Shown: piece after piece, positions 1 through 5,468 of the stretch
Position numbering within the stretch: position 1 is the stretch's first letter
Layout of the letters: each line of letters starts with the position of its first letter
From: Bacteroidia bacterium
GTDB lineage: Bacteria > Bacteroidota > Bacteroidia > Bacteroidales > Azobacteroidaceae
Assembly: GCA_025999115.1 (NCBI GenBank)
Contig: BNWW01000054.1
Coordinates: forward strand, 1 to 12,210
Reading direction: 5' to 3'
Length of the DNA stretch: 12,210 bases
Translations under genes and position numbers: made by a program
Notes under the pieces: model-generated
The model's database searches: none
What the model was told of the DNA's origin: nothing
The model's input: only the letters and a program-made list of their open reading frames with translations

Positions 1-11
1 ATAAAAGTGGC

Positions 12-95
12 GCAGCTACGCTGCTATGGGTTTGTGTATGCCCTTATTACCGTGCGCTTACGCACACGGCTACAAAGATGTTGGCGCTATGCGCC
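12..95. repeat. Cluster of three short GC-rich hairpins
   Basis: Three small perfect inverted repeats follow each other: GCAGC-TAC-GCTGC at 12-24, GTGCG-CTTA-CGCAC at 52-65 and GGCGC-TAT-GCGCC at 83-95. All have 5-bp arms, a 3-4 nt loop and a shared core resembling GC-TAY-GC. They lie exactly where the hydrolase reading frame on the minus strand loses family similarity, so they look like repeat DNA that replaced the rest of that gene. The family of the repeat is not recognised. Confidence 0.55.
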
Positions 96-378
96 TTTCA
101 TAAACACATGGTTTTGCTGCTGATCCGATTTGGTTCTGCGCCAAGCCTTCCGCCAAATATTGGAGCGAATTATTTTGCATGGATGGTTGATTGCCGTTGC
201 GGTCGGTGGGGCCGGAGCCGGCGATTAATATTGCAAGCGGAATGTTTTCGACGGAATCGGGGAGTAATAACGTTCCGTAAATATCGCCGGTTGAGGTGTG
301 TAAAACGATGTTTTCTTCGTTGGAAAAGAGAGAAATACAGTAAAAAATGCTAAAAAACAGAATAATAAATCGTTTCAT
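70..378 (-). pseudogene. Truncated exported alpha/beta hydrolase
   Basis: The frame begins with a clear signal peptide (MKRFIILFFSIFYCISLFS). It continues with the N-terminal part of the exported alpha/beta hydrolase / serine aminopeptidase type: a beta strand pair (TSTGDIYGTLLLPD) and then the oxyanion-loop region IAGSGPTDRNGN. After the segment ending LAEGLAQN the family would continue with a DKRG-like stretch and the nucleophile elbow. Instead the sequence runs into hairpin-rich repeat DNA and stops. About 100 codons remain of a protein normally near 300-450 aa, and the catalytic Ser, Asp and His are all missing. The ATG at 378 is preferred; the frame is open to a TTG at 387. No promoter is evident directly upstream. 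I infer a dead gene. Confidence 0.7.
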
Positions 379-415
379 GTCATTCAATTTTTTTGTTTTA
401 TCGAATCAACCAGAC

Positions 416-505
416 TTACCGGTTCTTCACTTTGATAACCGGCTTGTCTATCCAAACGGTAAGCCGTTGCAGATAGTTTTCCCTTTCTAAAACAATTTGT
501 TTCAT
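416..505 (-). pseudogene. N-terminal stub of a DUF4143-type AAA ATPase
   Basis: An ATG-started frame of 29 codons reads MKQIVLERENYLQRLTVWID and then KPVIKV before a stop. This resembles the first residues of Bacteroidota AAA/DUF4143 ATPases, which open with a similar 'R..YL..L..W..K.VIKV' segment directly before the Walker A loop. Here the frame ends at KNR, just before the P-loop would begin, so only the leader of the gene survives. A TAACTTTG promoter element lies about 30 bp upstream of the ATG, where the promoter of a real gene would be. The assignment rests on a short match and is moderate. Confidence 0.5.
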
Positions 506-533
506 AAAATTCTTGTATCAAATATATTTTTTG

Positions 534-541
534 CAAAGTTA
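534..541 (-). promoter_or_regulatory. Bacteroidota -7 promoter element
   Basis: TAACTTTG on the minus strand fits the TAnnTTTG consensus of the Bacteroidota primary sigma factor and lies 29 bp upstream of the ATPase stub at 505. No convincing -33 TTG at the usual 19-21 nt spacing was found, so it may be weak or decayed. Confidence 0.45.
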
Positions 542-592
542 GCATAAAATCTTCAATTTGTGCCACCTGAACCTTCGGTAGCAACGAGACCG

Positions 593-695
593 TTAGCAGA
601 TGAACTGTACGTGGCGGCATTGTTTGACTACCATTTTTGCATCCTGTGCATGCATACTTGCTACTGCTGCAAAAAACAGTAAACTTAATTTTCAT
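593..695 (-). pseudogene. Frameshifted signal-peptide fragment of an exported protein
   Basis: The ATG at 695 starts MKIKFTVF. If the reading frame shifts by one base within a run of six T (671-676), it continues AAVASMHAQDAKMVVKQ, a normal Bacteroidota signal peptide with a signal peptidase I site after MHA. The shifted frame stops at 593. A further frame carries a plausible short continuation (NGLVATEGSGGTN) ending near 540, which suggests more than one indel. The unshifted frame stays open to 384 but has no signal peptide and looks meaningless after residue 8. I infer the decayed 5' end of a periplasmic or surface protein of unknown function. Confidence 0.45.
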
Positions 696-771
696 CTTGT
701 GTGTTATTTAAAAAATTAATAATTAGTGTGATTTTCTATGATTATCTTTGTCATTGCGGGCTTGACCGCTC

Positions 772-789
772 TTCGAGCTATCGCTCGAA
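772..789. repeat. Perfect 7-bp-arm hairpin
   Basis: TTCGAGC-TATC-GCTCGAA forms a perfect 7-bp stem with a 4-nt loop. Its centre (GCTATCGC) resembles the cores of the hairpins at 12-95, so it may belong to the same dispersed repeat family. There is no T-run, so it is not a good terminator. Confidence 0.55.
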
Positions 790-837
790 TCGACGAAGTC
801 CATCCCCTGAAAAGGCGTTAGCCGGATACAAAAACGG

Positions 838-875
838 AATAGCCGTACCAGGGAAATATTCCTGTTACGGCTATT
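838..875. repeat. Imperfect palindrome with 10-bp outer arms
   Basis: AATAGCCGTA (838-847) is the exact reverse complement of TACGGCTATT (866-875). Inside, CAGG (849-852) pairs with CCTG (861-864), so most of the 38 nt folds on itself. It stands alone in non-coding sequence and is probably a REP-like or MITE-like repeat; no T-run follows on either strand. Confidence 0.55.
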
Positions 876-1068
876 ATGGGTGATGCCCGAAAAGGCAGAA
901 AATTTTATGAAACCATCGTAACTATTTGATAATAAGGAGCTACCCCTCGTATATTATCATTTTTTAATATTTTGACAAGTGAGCAAGAGCCCAACTGTAC
1001 TGCCGTGCTAAAAGAGAGGTGAAAGTGAGTCGTTGTGTCTGTCATTCCTTTTTTTGTGGCGCAAACTC

Positions 1069-1146
1069 GTGGCACAAAAAATTGTTGACGACCTGCCAGC
1101 GGACATTCAAGTACAAATCAATGCGGCTAAAAATATAATCGTATGA
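1069..1146 (+). pseudogene. Possible C-terminal tail of an unidentified gene
   Basis: One frame reads VAQKIVDDLPADIQVQINAA-KNIIV and then stops, 10 bp before the MarR start codon. The stretch has a natural amphipathic-helix composition and sits where an upstream gene of a MarR operon would end. Upstream in the same frame the sequence becomes low quality. It may be the surviving end of a truncated gene. I do not recognise the family, and chance is possible because the fragment is only 26 codons. Confidence 0.25.
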
Positions 1147-1156
1147 CAAGATAAGA

Positions 1157-1612
1157 ATGGAATCAAATGACAACACATTCAGCGTAGAAAACGCGGAAGA
1201 CAGTTCCGGCTTTTTATTATGGCAAGTTACCTCTTTGTGGCAACGCAAAATTAGGGACTCATTAAAACAATATGACTTGACCCATTCTCAGTATGTTTTA
1301 TTGACTTGTCTTCATTGGTTGAAATTACACGGGCAAGAAGTTACACAAATTGTTTTGTCGTCAAATTCCAAGATAGACCCTATGACAACTTCTACTGTTT
1401 TAAGAACATTGCAGCAGAAAGGGTTAATTCGGCGAAAGGAACATTCGACCGATACAAGAGCCAAGAAAATCGACATTACAGAAAAAGGGAAAGAGATAAT
1501 AAAAAAAGCAGTAGTAACAGTCGAAACTGCCGATAAGGATTTTTTTGAATTATTGGGTGACAAAACGCATGATTTTAATGAAATTTTGCTTGCTTTGATA
1601 AAAAATCAGTGA
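1157..1612 (+). CDS. MarR-family winged-helix transcriptional regulator
   Basis: This 151-aa protein has the normal length and layout of MarR dimeric repressors. An N-terminal dimerisation helix (about residues 15-45, SGFLLWQVTSLWQRKIRDSL) contains the typical LTHSQYVLL start of helix 2. The recognition-helix region DPMTTSTVLRTLQQKGLIRR is at about 75-94, the wing follows (TDTRAKKIDITEKG, about 98-111), and a C-terminal helix completes the dimer interface. MarR proteins usually sense small ligands or oxidants and repress nearby transport or stress genes. No target gene remains beside it: upstream is degraded sequence and downstream is a convergent pseudogene. The ATG at 1157 gives the expected N-terminus, and there is no strong ribosome-binding site, as is usual in Bacteroidota. 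The ligand cannot be predicted. Confidence 0.9.
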   Translation: MESNDNTFSVENAEDSSGFLLWQVTSLWQRKIRDSLKQYDLTHSQYVLLTCLHWLKLHGQEVTQIVLSSNSKIDPMTTSTVLRTLQQKGLIRRKEHSTDTRAKKIDITEKGKEIIKKAVVTVETADKDFFELLGDKTHDFNEILLALIKNQ

Positions 1613-1633
1613 ATAACGACAACTGTCGTTATT
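1612..1633. terminator. Perfect palindrome between convergent genes
   Basis: AATAACGACA-AC-TGTCGTTATT has perfect 10-bp arms starting at the last base of the MarR stop codon. Read on the minus strand it is followed a few bases later by a T6 run (CACTGATTTTTT). It lies between the convergent MarR gene and the MarR-like pseudogene, so a bidirectional terminator is the simplest reading. A palindrome of this size could also be a MarR-type operator, but no promoter faces it. Confidence 0.6.
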
Positions 1634-1669
1634 GGATTCAATCAAATTTTTCATATCTTTCTCTTTCAA

Positions 1670-1972
1670 TTATTTTATATTTACCAGTGTTTTAAGCGAT
1701 TCTGAAAGCGGCAATTCAGCATTTTGTATTGTTGCAAGCAATTTTGCGCCTTTTTCGGTCAGGGCAAAATACATTTGCCGCTTGTCGTTGTTGCCAAGTG
1801 TGCGGATTATCAGATTTTTTTTCTCGGCAAGGCAGATTACTTTTGACGCATTGGAACAGGTCAAGCCCAACAGGGAAGCGATTTCGCCCGATGAACATCG
1901 TCCCGATTTTTGCAGGGAACAAATCAACATTCCTTCGTTCAGACATATACCGTATTGCTGTTGGAAAACAGT
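1670..1972 (-). pseudogene. N-terminally truncated MarR-like winged-helix protein
   Basis: The frame is open from 1972 and encodes the winged-helix core of a second regulator: QQQYGICLNEGM, then SSGEIASLLGLTCSNASKVI (helix-turn-helix), the wing NNDKRQMYFALTEKG, and a C-terminal helix ending LVNIK. This small family in Bacteroidales normally has another 20-40 residues before the QQQYG segment. Here those codons are missing because the sequence joins directly to the truncated flavoprotein gene in another frame. The first in-frame ATG (1930) falls inside the domain, giving an 86-aa product without the first helix. I infer loss of function by the same deletion that truncated the neighbour. Confidence 0.7.
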
Positions 1973-2931
1973 TTATTGCCTGAAATCAAGTTGCCGGCAA
2001 CAATTCGCGCCTGTTTATTGGCTGGACCTGCCAGCGGAATCAGGGCGTTTTTGCCTGTAACCGGATTGAAAACCTCGACGGCATCGCCCAAAGCGTAGAT
2101 ATTTTTGTCCGAAGTTTGTAGAAATTTATCCACCAAAATTCCACCCAAACCGCCTATTTTCAATCCCGCTTCTTTTGCTAATTTCACTTCGGGACGAACA
2201 CCGATTGAAAGTATAACCATATCTGCGTCAATGCTTTCTCCACTGTCCAACAAAACTTTTATTCTGTTTTCAACAGGTTCAAAAGCTGTTACGCCAACGT
2301 TGAGTTTCAATTTTATGCCTTTTTCGCTCAAATGATGATGCACAATCGCTGCCATCGGAAAATCAAGCGGCGCCATCACTTGCGGGGCTTTTTCCACTAC
2401 AATGGTCTCTATTTCTAATTTTTTTAGATTTTCGACCATTTCCAAACCAATAAATCCACCGCCTGCAACTACTGCTTTTTGCGGTTTATTTTTGAGTATA
2501 AAATTTTTGATTTTATCCGTATCAGCCACATTTCGCAACGACATAATTCTTTCATTGTCAATATTTTTTAATGACGGACGAACAGGCTCTGCACCGGTTG
2601 AAATGACCAATTTGTCGTAACTTTCCGTATATTCTTCATTGGTCAGGCCATTTCTGACCAAAACCGTTTTAGCCGAAACATGGATTTTCAATACCTCCGA
2701 ATGTATCCGAATGTCTATGTTGTAGCGAGCCTTAAAACTTTCAGGCGTTTGCAAAAGCAACTCATCCCGCTCAACAATCACGCCGCCAATGTAGTAGGGC
2801 AAACCGCAATTGGCGTAGGAAATATGCGCGCCCCGTTCAAAAAGTACAATTTCCGCCTTTTCGTCAAGCCGCCGCAAGCGAGCCGCCGTTGTTGCGCCGC
2901 CCGCAACTCCTCCAATGATAACCGTTTTCAT
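1939..2931 (-). pseudogene. CoA-disulfide-reductase-like flavoprotein, 3'-truncated
   Basis: The protein begins with an FAD-binding Rossmann motif (IIGGVAGGATTAARLRRLD, residues 5-23). It then carries the SYANCGLPY motif with the redox Cys42 that defines CoA-disulfide reductases and related NADH oxidases/persulfide reductases. An NADH-binding motif (VVAGGGFIGLEM, about 154-165) and the second FAD motif (ALGDAVEVF, about 281-289) follow. Family members go on for at least 120 residues of dimerisation domain, and often add rhodanese and TusA-like domains. Here similarity ends near NLISGNKL, and nine unrelated residues lead to a stop in the neighbouring MarR-like remnant. The missing dimerisation domain normally completes the active site, so the 330-aa product is probably inactive. 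It begins 1 bp after the rhodanese gene and would share its promoter. Confidence 0.8.
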
Positions 2932-2932
2932 A

Positions 2933-3292
2933 CTATTTAAGATTTGAATTTAAACTTTGCCAGGCGCCGCCATTATGAACACTTTTCAGTCCTTTGCCGG
3001 CAAGAATTGATTTTGCCTGCGCCGAGCGCATTCCGCTTGCACAGACAACGATAATATGGTTATACTTCCGCAACTTTTCAGTTTCACCCGAAATTCTGTC
3101 AAGCGGAATATTGACGGAATTTTCAATATGTCCGCCACGAAATTCCTCTTTGCTACGAACGTCAACAATCAACGTGTTACTGTCTGAATTTATTATTTCT
3201 ACCATTTTTTTCTGATTTTTATTTGTTATTAATTTTTTGATTAATAAAAATACAACCATCGCTGCTAAGATAATTATTAAAGTCTGATTCAT
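2933..3292 (-). CDS. Membrane-anchored rhodanese-domain protein
   Basis: This 119-aa protein has one N-terminal membrane segment (about residues 4-18, LIIILAAMVVFLLI) followed by a single rhodanese domain. The domain shows LIVDVRSKEEFRGGHI (about 41-56), N61-IP, and the active-site loop CASGMRS with catalytic Cys84 and Arg89. Single-domain rhodaneses carry sulfane sulfur as a persulfide on this cysteine. Position 88 is Met, giving CxxGMRS, a normal variant. The gene is immediately upstream of the CoA-disulfide-reductase-like gene, a partnership common in Bacteroidota for persulfide handling, but the partner is truncated here. Transcription probably starts at the TATCTTTG element at 3318-3325, preceded by two palindromic sites. 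There is no Shine-Dalgarno sequence; the ATG at 3292 places the membrane segment at the very N-terminus. Confidence 0.88.
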   Translation of the reverse strand: MNQTLIIILAAMVVFLLIKKLITNKNQKKMVEIINSDSNTLIVDVRSKEEFRGGHIENSVNIPLDRISGETEKLRKYNHIIVVCASGMRSAQAKSILAGKGLKSVHNGGAWQSLNSNLK

Positions 3293-3317
3293 AATTATTT
3301 TTTATTAAAAATTTCTG

Positions 3318-3325
3318 CAAAGATA
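3318..3325 (-). promoter_or_regulatory. Promoter -7 element of the rhodanese operon
   Basis: TATCTTTG on the minus strand matches TAnnTTTG and lies 26 bp upstream of the rhodanese ATG. The -33 region is not canonical, which fits an activator-dependent promoter using the palindromes just upstream. Confidence 0.65.
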
Positions 3326-3330
3326 ACACT

Positions 3331-3364
3331 TATTTTCCAATAAAATATATTTCCAATGGAAATA
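3331..3364. promoter_or_regulatory. Two abutting 17-bp palindromic operator candidates
   Basis: TATTTCCA-A-TGGAAATA (3348-3364) is a perfect 17-bp palindrome. Directly beside it TATTTTCCAATAAAATA (3331-3347) is a second, imperfect 17-bp palindrome that shares the TATTT(T)CCAAT half. The perfect site is centred about 44 bp upstream of the start point expected from the TATCTTTG element, a typical position for an activator. The regulator is unknown; it could be a dimeric winged-helix or CRP-type protein. Confidence 0.55.
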
Positions 3365-3404
3365 ATTAAAAATATTTTTAGAGTGAACGGCGAGTGTTAA
3401 AGAA

Positions 3405-3575
3405 TTATATTGCTAAACTGTTTTCATTCAGCAGAAAATCGAAAATATTCGTCACTATAATACCATCATCATTCTGATATGTCGGCGTTAAACTGCCTGT
3501 AATTACAATTTTCTGAAAACTGTCGGTGATATGCAATAACGAATTAAATTACTGTTCAATCTTTTCTTGCGTGGG
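3405..3575 (-). pseudogene. C-terminal remnant of a DUF4143-type ATPase
   Basis: One minus-strand frame reads PTQEKIEQ, a TAA stop, then FNSLLHITDSFQKIVITG and a tail DGIIVTNIFDFLLNENSLAI before the final stop. This matches the usual end of ATPase/DUF4143 proteins: a restriction-nuclease-like fold ending in '(T)xExIEREFxxLLxIxDxxxKxVI' and then a short 'GI...xLxxFLL' strand. The internal TAA probably replaces one codon of the EREF motif. Upstream the same frame has another stop and quickly loses similarity. Nothing of the ATPase domain remains nearby. It cannot be the 3' end of the stub at 416-505 without a large rearrangement, though both belong to the same broad family. Confidence 0.55.
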
Positions 3576-3610
3576 CAACGCCTATGACAGGATTTTTTTA
3601 TCGGAATTTA

Positions 3611-3640
3611 TTGCTGACTAAAAAAATAGTTGTATCTTTG
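3611..3640 (+). promoter_or_regulatory. Strong Bacteroidota promoter
   Basis: TTG at 3611-3613 is followed after exactly 19 nt by TATCTTTG (3633-3640), matching the Bacteroidota -33/-7 consensus (TTTG-N19-21-TAnnTTTG) almost perfectly. The expected start is near 3647. No substantial ORF follows, but a structured region with a terminator does. Confidence 0.75.
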
Positions 3641-3646
3641 CAACGC

Positions 3647-3750
3647 AAAATGTTTTGGTAATCGTTTTTGCCAAAATGTTAAAAAAACACTTTGTTTGGG
3701 TGCGTTCTATGGTTTTTTACTTTACGCGCCGGTTCAAAAGTGTTTTTTTG
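3647..3750 (+). ncRNA. Candidate small RNA, about 100 nt
   Basis: The region has a defined promoter upstream and a strong intrinsic terminator at its end. Near the 5' end TTTTGG (3653-3658) can pair with CCAAAA (3671-3676). A long second stem follows: AAAAAAACACTTT (3681-3693) pairs with AAAGTGTTTTTTT (3737-3749), and inside it GGTGCGT pairs with ACGCGCC with one wobble. The final T run doubles as the U-tail. This gives a compact two-hairpin transcript of roughly 100 nt with no good ORF. I do not recognise an Rfam family. A trans-acting sRNA or a 6S-like RNA are possibilities, and neither is shown by the sequence. Confidence 0.5.
3681..3749 (+). terminator. Intrinsic terminator of the small RNA candidate
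   Basis: A 13-bp A/T-rich outer stem with a GC-rich inner stem (GGTGCGT/ACGCGCC) ends in a run of seven T. A-tract before, stem, then U-tract is the pattern of a Rho-independent terminator that could work on both strands; on the minus strand it would also serve leftward transcription. Confidence 0.6.
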
Positions 3751-3751
3751 T

Positions 3752-3949
3752 TTATATTGCTTCTATTTTTGTTACCGAATATTGAATGTGTCGCCCATTG
3801 TTTTTAATCCCCAGCACAAGTTTTACGGTAAAATTCATATATGATTTTTCGGTATCAACGAAATTATAGTACAATACAGCCACATTAACATAGCCTAATT
3901 TTCGTTGATTTCCTGTTGGTTTTGCTTCGGAATAAATAACAATTGGGGC
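3752..3949 (-). pseudogene. C-terminal fragment of an unidentified protein
   Basis: An open minus-strand frame runs from inside the terminator-like hairpin and encodes APIVIYSEAKPTGNQRKLGY, then VNVAVLYYNFVDTEKSYMNF, TVKLVLGIKNNG and finally YSVTKIEAI before the stop. Composition and alternating strands look like genuine protein, possibly a beta-rich C-terminal domain of a mobile-element or toxin-type protein, but I do not recognise it. No start codon, promoter or 5' end is present, because the frame opens only a few codons upstream of the hairpin. It overlaps nothing on this strand. Confidence 0.4.
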
Positions 3950-4230
3950 GGAAAACCCAGGGCAAACGCATCTTAATTTGTGTTAAAAAAAGCCCGTAAG
4001 GGCTTGAATATGAATAACCCCCAATGAAGCGAAGCGATTGGGGGCAAGACGATACCCCTCCATCCCTGAACTCCGTAGGTGTTCAACCCTTTCAGGGTTG
4101 CCGGAGAAGGGCGGTATTGTAACCCCCAGTCGCCCTATCGGGCTTCACTGGGGGTTATTCATATTTAAGACCTCCGGTCTTTAACACAAATTAAGATGCG
4201 TTTGCCCTGGCGGAAAACCTCCCGCCCCAA
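3943..4230. terminator. Terminator-like hairpin split by an insertion
   Basis: TTGGGGCGG (3943-3951) is the exact reverse complement of CCGCCCCAA (4222-4230), which is followed by ATTTTT. If the 251-bp element and one copy of the 11-bp repeat are removed, the two arms come together as a 9-bp GC-rich stem with an 8-nt loop (AAAACCTC), a standard intrinsic terminator. It would have ended the gene whose last codons lie at 4247-4351 and/or rightward transcription. Confidence 0.55.
3958..4208. mobile_element. MITE-like palindromic element, 251 bp, with 11-bp flanking repeats
   Basis: The element has long terminal inverted repeats: 3957-3987 and 4180-4210 are 31-bp perfect reverse complements (starting CCAGGGCAAACGC). 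Nested inside, GAATATGAATAACCCCCA pairs with TGGGGGTTATTCATATTT with one end mismatch. Several secondary hairpins follow: AAGCCC-GTAA-GGGCTT, CCCCCAAT...ATTGGGGG, CAACCCT-TTC-AGGGTTG, CCCCCAGT...ACTGGGGG and AAGACC-TCC-GGTCTT. It has no ORF. The identical 11-mer GGCGGAAAACC abuts both ends (3947-3957 and 4209-4219), as expected of a target-site duplication. I infer a non-autonomous element mobilised in trans; the transposase family is unknown. Confidence 0.7.
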
Positions 4231-4246
4231 ATTTTTAATAATCAAA

Positions 4247-4351
4247 TCATTCCAACACAGGACGAACAGAAAGTCCGTAATTACGGAATTGGTTATCTGC
4301 TTGCAGGAATTGTTCAAAAACCAAAATTTTATCGCTGTTTTTTCTTTGTCT
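4247..4351 (-). pseudogene. C-terminal gene tail ending in SVRPVLE
   Basis: A frame of 34 codons (..NSDKILVFEQFLQADNQ, then FRNYGLSVRPVLE) ends at 4247 just before the terminator-like hairpin. The ending 'YGxSVRPV' is typical of the last residues of FISUMP / formylglycine-generating-enzyme-like domains found in many Bacteroidota lipoproteins. The match is short and the preceding residues are not diagnostic. There is a stop upstream in frame, so only the tail is left. An overlapping longer frame (to 4413) was not preferred because it has no recognisable content. Confidence 0.3.
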
Positions 4352-4357
4352 TTATTA

Positions 4358-4393
4358 AAACCTGTTAAGACTTTATGAAAACTTAACAGGTTT
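4358..4393. repeat. Palindromic repeat, copy 1 (terminator-like)
   Basis: AAACCTGTTAAG (4358-4369) and CTTAACAGGTTT (4382-4393) are perfect 12-bp inverted arms with a 12-nt loop. It lies 20 bp downstream of the T9SS tail at 4414 and could terminate that gene. The same arms occur again at 5469-5501, on the other side of the broken ATPase. Confidence 0.65.
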
Positions 4394-4413
4394 ATGAAAT
4401 TGATTAACACCAC

Positions 4414-4497
4414 TTATTTTTTCAAAATCTTGCTGACCGCTACTCCACTACCGCTATAAACCTTAAGCAAATACACACAATGTGGCAAAACCGGACA
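4414..4497 (-). pseudogene. Tail of a type IX secretion sorting domain
   Basis: The frame reads CPVLPHCVYLLKVYSGSGVA and then VSKILKK before the stop. This is the characteristic end of the T9SS type A C-terminal sorting domain, in which 'LpxGiYlvkv' and a final 'g...KiikK' strand are conserved; the usual Gly before Tyr is replaced here by Cys-Val. Only about 27 codons of the domain remain, and directly upstream is the stop codon of the DUF4143 remnant. T9SS is restricted to Bacteroidota and relatives, so this supports the host assignment. The cargo protein it belonged to has been lost. Confidence 0.6.
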
Positions 4498-4498
4498 T

Positions 4499-5325
4499 TT
4501 ACACAACATTTCCGATTGCATACAGCGGATAAACCTTGATTTTATCATACACCGCAAAATTTTCGAGCGAAGTTCTGATGCCGTATTCCGATTCTTTTTC
4601 GTTCAAAAACACCCACATACTTTGCATTTTGCCGCTACTGCCCGATTTTACTTCGATTGGCACAACCGTTTGCCCCTGCTGAACAACAAAATCAATTTGT
4701 GCATCTGCATTTTTCTTCTCGCGCACCCAACAGTAAAGTTCGTCATCAGTGTAGCACGAGGCGGCTTTTTTGAGTTCGCAGGCAACAAAAATTTCGGCAA
4801 TCGCGCCTTTGTTGATTACGTCAAAGTCGTTTGAAAGCAAAATGTGCGAAACGTCAAGATTCAAAATTCGCTGACAAAGTCCCGTGTCAAAGGGAATTAT
4901 ACGCCGAATTTTCGGATTTATATTGGCACCGAGCGGAACGCCGTTTGCCGAACTGTGCGTAATCTGATAATTTTTCGTGTACACCTTCCGAAAGCGGTTT
5001 TTCGGGCGTTGCCTCGTCAATGAGTTTTGCCCACATATCGCGTCCCTGTGCGAGCAAAAACTGCAATTATTGGCGTATCAACTACTTCCGACAGTTTTTC
5101 GCAAATGTTTTTAGGCGAATGTCCTGCCTGAAACAAATCTTTAATTTTCTGTCCTGTATCTTCAAAATTCAGTTCCACATAATATTTGAACGTTTTGCCC
5201 AGGTTGCGCACCGCAGAAGTTTTGCCAATTTGCCGCGCACCGCGCAACATCAGCGGTTTGTGCCGTCTGTCGTTTTTCCATTCAAGCAATGCGTAGTCAA
5301 TTTTTCTTTTGAAATAGTCCATCAT
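4499..5325 (-). pseudogene. DUF4143 AAA ATPase broken by two internal deletions
   Basis: Three colinear pieces of one gene are seen in different frames. Piece A (5325-5068) is MMDYFKRKIDYALLEW through the Walker A loop GARQIGKTSA to EVVDTPI. Piece B (about 5057-4968) reads DMWAKLIDEATPEKPLSEGV-HEKL, which belongs to the middle of such proteins. Piece C (4969-4499) begins YQITHSSANGVPLGANINP and contains the C-terminal DUF4143 domain (LDTG-like FDTGLCQRIL, INKGAIAEIFVACEL, IDFVVQQG, VPIEVKSG) to its natural end. Walker B, the sensor region and the ATPase lid are missing between A and B, and more is missing between B and C. Family members are about 380-450 aa. These proteins are poorly characterised P-loop ATPases with a nuclease-like tail. 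The ATG at 5325 (or 5322) fits the family start; the frame is open to 5466 through repeats. Confidence 0.75.
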
Positions 5326-5329
5326 TTTC

Positions 5330-5410
5330 TTTTCCGTAAAAATAGGAGGCAAAGTTACGACTTTTTCCGTAAAAATACTACTCAAACTTTTATGATTTTC
5401 CGTAAAAATA
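5330..5410 (-). repeat. Three copies of a 15-mer at exact 33-bp spacing
   Basis: On the minus strand TATTTTTACGGAAAA occurs at 5396-5410, 5363-5377 and 5330-5344, each 33 bp apart, just upstream of the ATPase start codon. A degenerate fourth copy may lie near 5426-5440. Each 15-mer is preceded by a TTTG-containing segment, and the one before the last copy contains TAACTTTG (5350-5357), a good -7 promoter element. The repeats translate as IFTEK/IFTEN if the longer frame is read, but they look like a duplicated promoter/leader rather than protein. Confidence 0.65.
5350..5357 (-). promoter_or_regulatory. Promoter -7 element of the broken ATPase
   Basis: TAACTTTG on the minus strand fits TAnnTTTG and lies 25 bp upstream of the ATG at 5325, within the 33-bp repeat array. 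It supports a start at 5325/5322 rather than at 5466. Confidence 0.5.
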
Positions 5411-5468
5411 CGGGGCAAATCTTTTTTTTCGTGTAAACCAATAGTCAAAGAACGCTGTTTTGACACTT

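Larger units (their letters stand above)
696..1156. other. Gene-poor stretch with hairpins and a possible gene tail
   Basis: No convincing intact gene is seen here. The stretch holds two strong hairpins (772-789 and 838-875) and a possible coding tail at 1069-1146. It also has a run beginning TCATTGCGGGCTTGACCGC (731-749), which resembles dispersed palindromic repeat sequence. No TAnnTTTG element was found at a sensible distance from the MarR gene at 1157. Confidence 0.5.

Noticed and set aside
701..883. 60-codon plus-strand ORF
   Set aside because: It is translated through two hairpins and has no domain, promoter or ribosome-binding site.
3676..3807. 44-codon plus-strand ORF with a hydrophobic stretch (MLKKHFVWVRSMVFYF...)
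   Set aside because: Its hydrophobic part is translated from the T-rich terminator stem, there is no ribosome-binding site, and the RNA structure explains the sequence better.
4165..4413. 82-codon minus-strand ORF crossing the MITE end
   Set aside because: It runs through a palindromic repeat and the mobile element's inverted repeat, and it overlaps better-supported gene tails in another frame.
5330..5410. CRISPR-like regular repeats
   Set aside because: Only three 15-bp repeats with 18-bp gaps, placed in a promoter/leader, with no cas genes; too short for CRISPR.
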